NCBI GenBank assembly: GCA_028023455.1
Contig: JAQFVV010012490.1
Span: 1,612,001-1,676,000 of the forward strand
DNA from: Epiperipatus broadwayi
Taxonomy: Eukaryota; Onychophora; Udeonychophora; Euonychophora; Peripatidae
Direction of reading: 5' to 3'
DNA length: 64,000 nt
Of the stretch, positions 57,254 through 64,000 are shown one piece after another (position 1 is the first letter of the stretch; the number at the start of each line of letters is the position of its first letter). The position numbers and the translations under genes are program-made. The notes under the pieces were generated by a model. The model ran no database searches. It was not told where the DNA came from and saw only the letters and a program-made list of their open reading frames with translations.

Positions 57254-59647
57254 CAAACAAACAACAATGGCGGAACGCAGGAAATATAAAAACAGAATTT
57301 CATCAAATTTTTTAGCTTTCAATATTTGCAAATGATCAGATTTAAAAGCAATGTTTATATAAACTAAAAAGAATACTACACGAGAGAATCTATTTCTCAA
57401 ATTAATTATCCCCTGCTTTGAAATTATGGCTATATAAGTGGGAATTTAGGTTAATGATAAAATGGTCATTCTTATCTTTATAAAGTTGCTATCTTATGTT
57501 GAGCTTTGAGCGACCCCTCGATAGTCAAAATAAGGCATCATTTGACTATTAAAACATTCAAGGTGCATATGATAAAGGTTAAAGCCTTTCTTTAAAGTAT
57601 TATAATTTATAAAAATATTTTTCTTTGTATTAATTTTATTTACATAAATTAGTTGATTTATAAAAATGCCAGACATAAGGTGGTAAAAATAATAAAACTT
57701 TATTGAAATGATTGCCTGCTTTGTAAAAGAGCATAATTTTTGGATAAAAATGAGGTATTAAGAATACATTGAACTGAATAACATGTGTTTTAAAATCTCC
57801 TGTTTTAAAACTGAACTGTGTAATAATCATACAGTTTAAGTGATCAGAAATTAAAAACATCAATTGCTAAATTAGAAAAAAGGGTTTATCCCCCTTTTTA
57901 CTATAATATTTGCCAGGAGATCAGAGAAAAAAATTAATATGCAATAATTAAATTATACAACCTAAATATATTTCTTCAAAAGTAATGGAGCTGATTATTA
58001 AAATAAGAATTCTACAATGCAAGTCTTTTTTTCAAAATTAACAAAAATCATAGCATGGAAAGTATAGCATTAAAAATATAACACAGAATAAGTATTGCGT
58101 AATACAAATCTCTCTTCAAAATTAATGGATATATCATAATTTAAAATATTTTTGATGAATAAAAAAACAAAATGATAAAAAAATATTGTTCAAAAACAAA
58201 ATTGGATATTGAAAGCTAATATTTATTAATAATAATTCCATTCAATCATTATTATCAGCTTCATCGGGATTACTGATGGGGCCAAAAGAAACACATATGT
58301 GAAGACAATTAATAATTTTTTAACCAGAATCGCACTTTCCAGGACAAATTTTTAAAAAAAAGGTTAATGTAATTTTTACTTTATAAAAAAGGTAATTTCT
58401 TGATACATTCTATATAAAGTATAGTTTTAATAACACTTGTGTTTAACAAATACTAATCATAAAAAATGTATTGATTATATGCATATGCGAATCAATTATA
58501 AAAATGATTGTTTTAGTTATTTTTTTTTTAATATAAAAAACATAAAAATATTTAATGGAAGAATATGATTATAGATATTTATTTTAGCTACACCTTAAAG
58601 ATGTATAACTTAAAGCAAAGCAGAGATATATGCATTTTTAAACTTTATCATAAGGAGGGAGATAAATATTGTCAACCCTTAATGAGATATACTTCTGTTC
58701 TGTTTCCCAATTAAAATACGCAGCTCAAAAACACAATCTAAATCGTAAATGATGTTTAATTATTTCATTTATCATATCAAAATAAATTCTAATAAAAAGA
58801 CATAAAATGATATTTTATATTATTACACCAATTGAATTTTAAAGAAATAAAATATACTTTTAAGATTTTAAAATTACTATTGAAAGTTGATAAGGAGTAA
58901 TGTGTTTTAATCATAATGTACATTTTGTATAATAAAATTATTATTGTTACCATTTACCATAGTGACCTTAATCTCTAAATTATTTAGTTCACTTTTATTT
59001 TGAAGTTAATGCAAAATCTGTCAGGTGATGGATAATGCATTTGGATTTGTTACATCTATTTATTGTGTTAATCCTATTTTAATACTCTAATATAAAGCTT
59101 TCGTATCTTGTATATGCACATTGAATACAGGTTGTAAGGTCACTAAAATTGGATTATCAAGTGGCATCCATCTGTTTGTACATAAAATGTCTAGCTTGCA
59201 TGGCCCTAATCCTCATCATTATCTAATTATAAACGTTTACAGGTTAGACTATATATAGTCTTGATGTCTCACCTCATTTCCATGCTTTTATTTATTCCAC
59301 TACAATATATATATATATATATTCACTGTTTAATATCTATTATTGTATTTAATATTTTTTTCAACAATTACAGTGTTTTAAAGGCATGACAGAAATATAT
59401 AAATTTGTAAGAATATTGTATGTTCATATATTTATTTATGTGTTAGTTACTATAATTTCTTTATATTTGGAAAAATGATTAATTAAAAATACTTGGAAAT
59501 TTAGAGGTCCAGATAAATAATATTCAATATCTAATTATCATGTAATATTACTGTGTGTTTACTTTGATGCCTATAATAAAATATTTTCAACATTATCAAT
59601 CCATAACAAAATGAAGGGCTCTCCAAATTAATTCAGTTTATTTGATT
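57254..59647. other. A+T-rich non-coding DNA
   Basis: No gene is supported. A (TA)n tract lies near 59305-59322. Confidence 0.5.
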
Positions 59648-60180
59648 TTCAGCTTTCCTCTTCACAATGCCAAATTTCATTATTTCAGCCAATCCAACTA
59701 TTATGATATCTCTTTTTAGGTTTTCTACAATCTCTTGGGATTGAGTTTATCATCTCTTTTATCCATATGACCAGACCAGCTCTATTCCAATCTCTTACTT
59801 GTTTCAATGATGTCAGTGGTACCTGTTTGTTCTCTCACTTATGTATTTTATTTAAGCTCTCTTGTTGTTATTCCATAATCTCTTCATGCTTCATTAAATG
59901 ATCTGAAATCTCCAAATTGCTATTTAGGTCCAAAACTCAGATCCATAACTAAGAACTGGCAAAATATACCTATTAAAAACTGTCCTTTACAAACACATAG
60001 GCATATTTCTTTTTAATATTACTTCTATTAAAAGCATTCCATTCAAATTTATTTCAATGATTAATTTCAACTATTATGTTTTATATGTATTAATAATCTG
60101 ACCAAAATATTTGTAGATGTTACTTTCTTTTAATTTATGATTATCAATATTTATTTTCTTCTTTTGAAAATTCATAGAAT
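59648..60180 (-). pseudogene. Old RTE LINE copy (RT thumb and C-terminal region)
   Basis: The plus-strand text parallels 6880-7440 of the first RTE copy: TTTCTACAATCTCTTGG, ACCTGTTTGTT, AACTCAGATCCATAACTAAG, and CACATAGGCATATTTC occur in the same order. The coding frame is destroyed by many indels. It is the most diverged of the three RTE copies. Confidence 0.75.
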
Positions 60181-61939
60181 GTAAATAATCCACCACCCCC
60201 CCAATAATAATCCTCTGTTAATTTTTTTCCACCACATATAATAAGATTTAAGTTAATTCAACATTTTAATTTTTAATATTTAAAATCTTTATTTAACCCT
60301 TCTATATTCTGAGAGATTTCTTTGTTCTCACTAGATTTAAGCTTTCAACTTTCACTTTAATATTAAACCATTATTAATTATCAGAATATAATAAATTTGA
60401 CCTCATTTGATAGATATTTTTGTTTAAAAATTAAATAAATTTTAAAAAATCACATTTGACTTTTGGAATTATTTTTAATATCTAGTAAATCTATGAATTT
60501 ATGCTTTAAAACTTTAAAATGTTTTCGTAATTTTTACAATATTGCTAAATGTTATAATAGATTGTTGTATAAATCCAATTTATCCAAATCACTTAGAACA
60601 CTTTTTAGAAAAAATCTTTTATTGTACATATATACACACATATATAAATAACACCATAAAAAATGTAAACTTATAACAAAACCTAATAAAACTGAAATAA
60701 ATATATTTAAACCCAAATAAAATAATCCAATTAATATAAAATATACAATATAAACAGGAAATAAACATAAATTATACATATGTAATCCTAACTATGTACA
60801 TACATATTCAAGAACAACTATTAATCTAAATATATTATTCATTTTTATTATTTTTCATAATCTCAGTGATGACATTTCTAGACAGTAGTATTTCCTGTTA
60901 CCTTAATCTCTATGGTAATGTTACACAGAAGAATATATCCTTTTATATTTTAAAATAAAACATTTCTGTAAAAAATAAATATGTAATAATATATATTTTT
61001 GATTTCTAAAAATTATTACATAATTATGATCCAAAAAAATAACCTTTCAAGAAATCAAGTTTTTAGATCATCATAATATTTTCTTGAAATAATCTTGTAA
61101 AGTTCAAGATCACCAAATATACAATGACCAGGCATCAACATGTAGTTTCAGATACTTTGAAATTCCTGCTTTTTTGTTTATACTGTTGTATTTTGAATTC
61201 TTTTAAAATTATAATATTAGAGGGAAATCTACAAGAATTTTAAAGCTATAAAAAATATTAGCAAAAATTCCTCAGTCGATGAAAAAAAAATGCAAATTTA
61301 ATATCTAGATTTCTCACATGCGGGTCCGTTACTTGAGTACATGGGTTGGTAATATTATGAATCAATAAACTGGGCTTGATTTGTGATAAATTTAAGTTTA
61401 TAAATGAAAAATGTTCTAAAAAATCATATTTGAACTTATCAAATATAAAAAATATAAAAATGTGTAATACTTAACAGGAACCATGGCATTACTTTTATTC
61501 ATTTTTTTGTTATAATGCTAGTATTAAAACATAATAATGAAATATTTGTCAAATGAATTCTAATTGTTAAATATGAATAAATTATTATAAAGTCATAACA
61601 AATCTATAAAATATTTTTTTGAAATTGAAAATTGTATTTACACTTATTAAGATACGACAAATGCTTTTTGTCAAAAGTTATTAATATTTGTATTCAAAAA
61701 TTCAACCACTCAGAAATATCTAGTTCTGTTGGGATCTCGTCGTCTTATAATCAGTAGACTGCTTTTGTTACAAAAAATCTGAAGATGATAGCACTCCATA
61801 GAGCAGTTTAATTCAAGTTTTGAATTTGAAATGATTGTATATAATGGTAAAAAAGACTGAAAAAAAGTGATTTAAAACTATAGCACAACAATCACATCAG
61901 AGTTTTCCACAAGAAACTATATTATAAATAAGAAAAATT
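60181..61939. other. A+T-rich non-coding DNA
   Basis: No gene is supported. A poly(C) run lies near 60195. No hammerhead or transposon end is seen. Confidence 0.55.
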
Positions 61940-62510
61940 AAGATTTCATTCATTTCTTTTTCTTTCTATTTTAATTTACTATAAATGCCACTAAAATTCT
62001 TCCTTAAATTAAATCAATGTTTCCTTAAAAATATAGCACCATACATTGCACATGATTCAACAAAACTTACTGAACTAATATGAATGGAGTTTGAAATTTG
62101 GCCCACCAACACTTTTTGCTAACTAACTAAAATTTTGCACTGTTACATGGAATCATTTAAAATTTTTGAAATCTTTTTTTTTTTGGTCACAAACAGAAAA
62201 AATATTCCTACTCAAATATAGAAAAAAAAATGTGAATATAAAACTTTCCATTTGATAGAAGTTGGTAAAAAGTCTGCAAGATTTGTTTTTATTAAGTTAG
62301 CAATTAAAAAAAATAATTAATATAACAATACAAAGGGAAATTAAAATTTTATCCATTTCTTTTTTATTTTCTATTTTAATTAACTCTAATAGCTCCAAAA
62401 ATTTATCCCTTAAATTAAATGAAAGTTTCTGTTTAAATTATATCACATTTACTATACATGATTCAAAACTTACTGAACCAATTTGAAATGCAACCCATCA
62501 AAACTTTGAG
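61940..62510. repeat. ~405-bp diverged tandem duplication
   Basis: TTCTATTTTAATTWACT ... CTTAAATTAAAT ... ACATGATTCAA ... ACTTACTGAAC recurs in the same order at about 61965 and 62370. The copies are clearly diverged. Confidence 0.68.
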
Positions 62511-62901
62511 GCTGGACAATTTCATTATATTTAAAGAATATCATGTTAAAACAATTGTTTTATTACAATATTATATAATACTTTTAATATATTTTAAATA
62601 ATTTTCTCTATTTAAGTTATTGTTTTAAATAATCAGAATTTAAATTATTCTAAAATGTTCTGAAAAGTGTCGCATGTCTTTAAATTTGTGTATTTGTCCT
62701 TGAGCTTACATGTTTTTATTCAGAAATATTAATTTTAGTTTTTGCTTAATAAAATTGAAACATTAAAATGTTGCAAATAATATTTTATTTTAAAAGTAGC
62801 AATTAATTCTTTATTGTATTGTTTAAATAATATTTTCTATTTTAAAATCAATATTCAGGTTATTAAAAATATTTGGTAATAATATGAATACTGAACCTTA
62901 C

Positions 62902-62958
62902 CGTCTGCTGGTGCTCTTTTTCGCCCAATTCACATCAATATACCGATTCACGGGCTGT
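62902..62958 (-). CDS. Candidate internal exon, 57 bp
   Basis: On the minus strand a GC-richer block ends at a good donor, ACG|GTAAGG (donor 62901-62896), and begins after an AG. One frame is open and reads PVNRYIDVNWAKKSTSR. Taking the outer AG gives 57 bp, a multiple of three. The upstream sequence is A-rich rather than pyrimidine-rich, which weakens the acceptor. No family is recognised. Confidence 0.33.
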
Positions 62959-62989
62959 CTATTTGTTTACATAATATTACGGTAAAATA

Positions 62990-63800
62990 ATTTTTTTTTT
63001 TCAAATGGTTTTTATTATATTTTTGTTGGTGACAGTAAACCACCAAAGTTTTTTTTTTTATTACATAATATTATGGTAAAAGTTTTTTTTAACCAGTTTT
63101 TAATTTTTTTTCATCGGCAACAGTAAACCACCAAAGTTTTTTTTTTTATTCCACCTGGGTTGTTTTTTTTAATAAACAAATACTTTGTTTTTAGATGGTC
63201 TAGGGGTGTTGGTTTGTTTGAAAATTAATGACTAACTGTCCGTAGGTTTCTTTACATAATATTATTTATAGTAAACCAAATGTTTTTTCACATGGTTTTT
63301 TTTTTTTTGGTTCATTTTTTTTTAAAGAAACAAACACTTTGTTTTTAGATGGTGTAGGGGTGTTGGTTTGCTTTTAAATTATCGATTAATGCTCCATCGG
63401 TTTGTTCATACAAAAATACAGTAACAAACACTTTGTTGTTTTTAGATGGTGATTGTTTGCTTTTAACTTATCTTTTTTTTTTTTTTTGGTTGACGTTTTG
63501 ATTTGCTGAAAGACTTCAACAATTCAGTACTTTTGGTTTTTTTAGAGGGCGGAGGGAAGAGGCGTTGGTTTGATTTTGAATTATCATCTTTTTTTTTTGT
63601 TAATTTATTACGAGGCTTTTTTTTTTGTTTCAAATCTTTATGCTACAGAAAGCTTTATATGATAGCGAAAAGTTTCTTCCTTAATTTTTTAGGCCTTTAA
63701 TTTTAAAAAAAGACATAAACAATTCACTTTTAAAGAACACTTTTTTTAAGCCAGGGGAGGCAGGGAAAGTTTGTTTTGATTTTAATTATTGACTTCTTTT
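62990..63800 (+). repeat. T-rich, strand-biased degenerate repeat field
   Basis: On the plus strand, T-runs of 8-16 alternate with G-bearing phrases that recur imperfectly: ACAGTAAACCACCAAAG (two copies near 63036 and 63120), ACTTTGTTTTTAGATGGT (63182, 63338 and a third variant near 63431), and GGGGTGTTGGTTTG (two copies). T far outweighs A and G far outweighs C on this strand. The short ORF at 63503 is a product of this composition. Confidence 0.6.
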
Positions 63801-64000
63801 TGGATTTTCTTTTTGAATATTTTATTATGTTACCACACAGTTCTTTATTATTATTATTATTTTGGGTGGGCCTTTTGAATAAACTCTTAAACACTTTTTT
63901 TTTGTATAATAAAATATTACCTACTTTAACTGTTAATGAAACTTATCAAATATTATCTACCTACTTTATAATCATGTGAACAACAAAAATAATAAGTTTC
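63801..64000. other. A+T-rich end of window
   Basis: Nothing supported. Confidence 0.5.

Overview
The window is strongly A+T-rich, poorly coding eukaryotic DNA, most likely from an invertebrate animal. It has no long host ORF and no operon-like layout. Its coding content is dominated by decayed RTE-type and Jockey/CR1-type LINEs, Penelope-like elements (PLEs) with GIY-YIG ends, a hAT relic and LINE 3' ends. The species cannot be named from the sequence. I recognise no complete host gene. A few splice-flanked open segments (about 0.4, 0.8, 56.8 and 62.9 kb) and one recursive-splice-site signature (42.4 kb, minus strand) suggest that much of the window could be the interior of very long introns.

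Layout. 0-1 kb: a possible promoter and first exon (NRF-1-type palindrome) and a 54-bp candidate exon. 4 kb: a hammerhead-ribozyme (HHR) element folded as an inverted dimer. 6.8-11.8 kb: a decayed minus-strand RTE LINE split by a 2.49-kb insertion of higher GC. 12.3-15.3 kb: an RTE 3' end followed directly by a decayed Jockey/CR1-type LINE. 15.9-16.9 kb: PLE fragments arranged head to head, with a degenerate HHR. 20 and 23 kb: coding-like relics of unknown family. 25.7 kb: a foldback element. 27.7-29.3 kb: two PLE 3' ends head to head, forming a ~626-bp inverted repeat. 29.6-31.8 kb: two tandem 3' fragments of another LINE. 31.8-32.3 kb: a short hAT-type element with an 8-bp target duplication. 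34.7-35.9 kb: a 460-bp unit repeated 2.6 times, each copy carrying an HHR. 38-45 kb: several old tandem duplications, another HHR inverted dimer (42.8 kb) and possible DNA-transposon relics. 48-52 kb: compound repeats, a G-rich tract and a LINE end. 56.8-57.3 kb: a candidate terminal exon and a 177-bp duplication. 59.6-60.2 kb: an old RTE copy. 62-63.8 kb: an old duplication, a candidate exon and a one-sided T-rich repeat field.

The connecting theme is small self-cleaving RNA. Three loci carry one ~460-bp family whose minus-strand transcript (or inverted copy) contains a minimal type I hammerhead: CUGAUGA, a short stem II, GAAA, and a six-base palindrome ending at GUC. At 34.7-35.9 kb it is a near-identical tandem array, the layout expected of a retrozyme (a non-autonomous element that makes small circular RNAs). 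PLEs, known carriers of minimal hammerheads and the proposed movers of animal retrozymes, are present at two loci here with related hammerhead-like modules. The window therefore holds both a candidate non-autonomous ribozyme element and relics of a candidate helper lineage. Activity and mobilisation are inferences.
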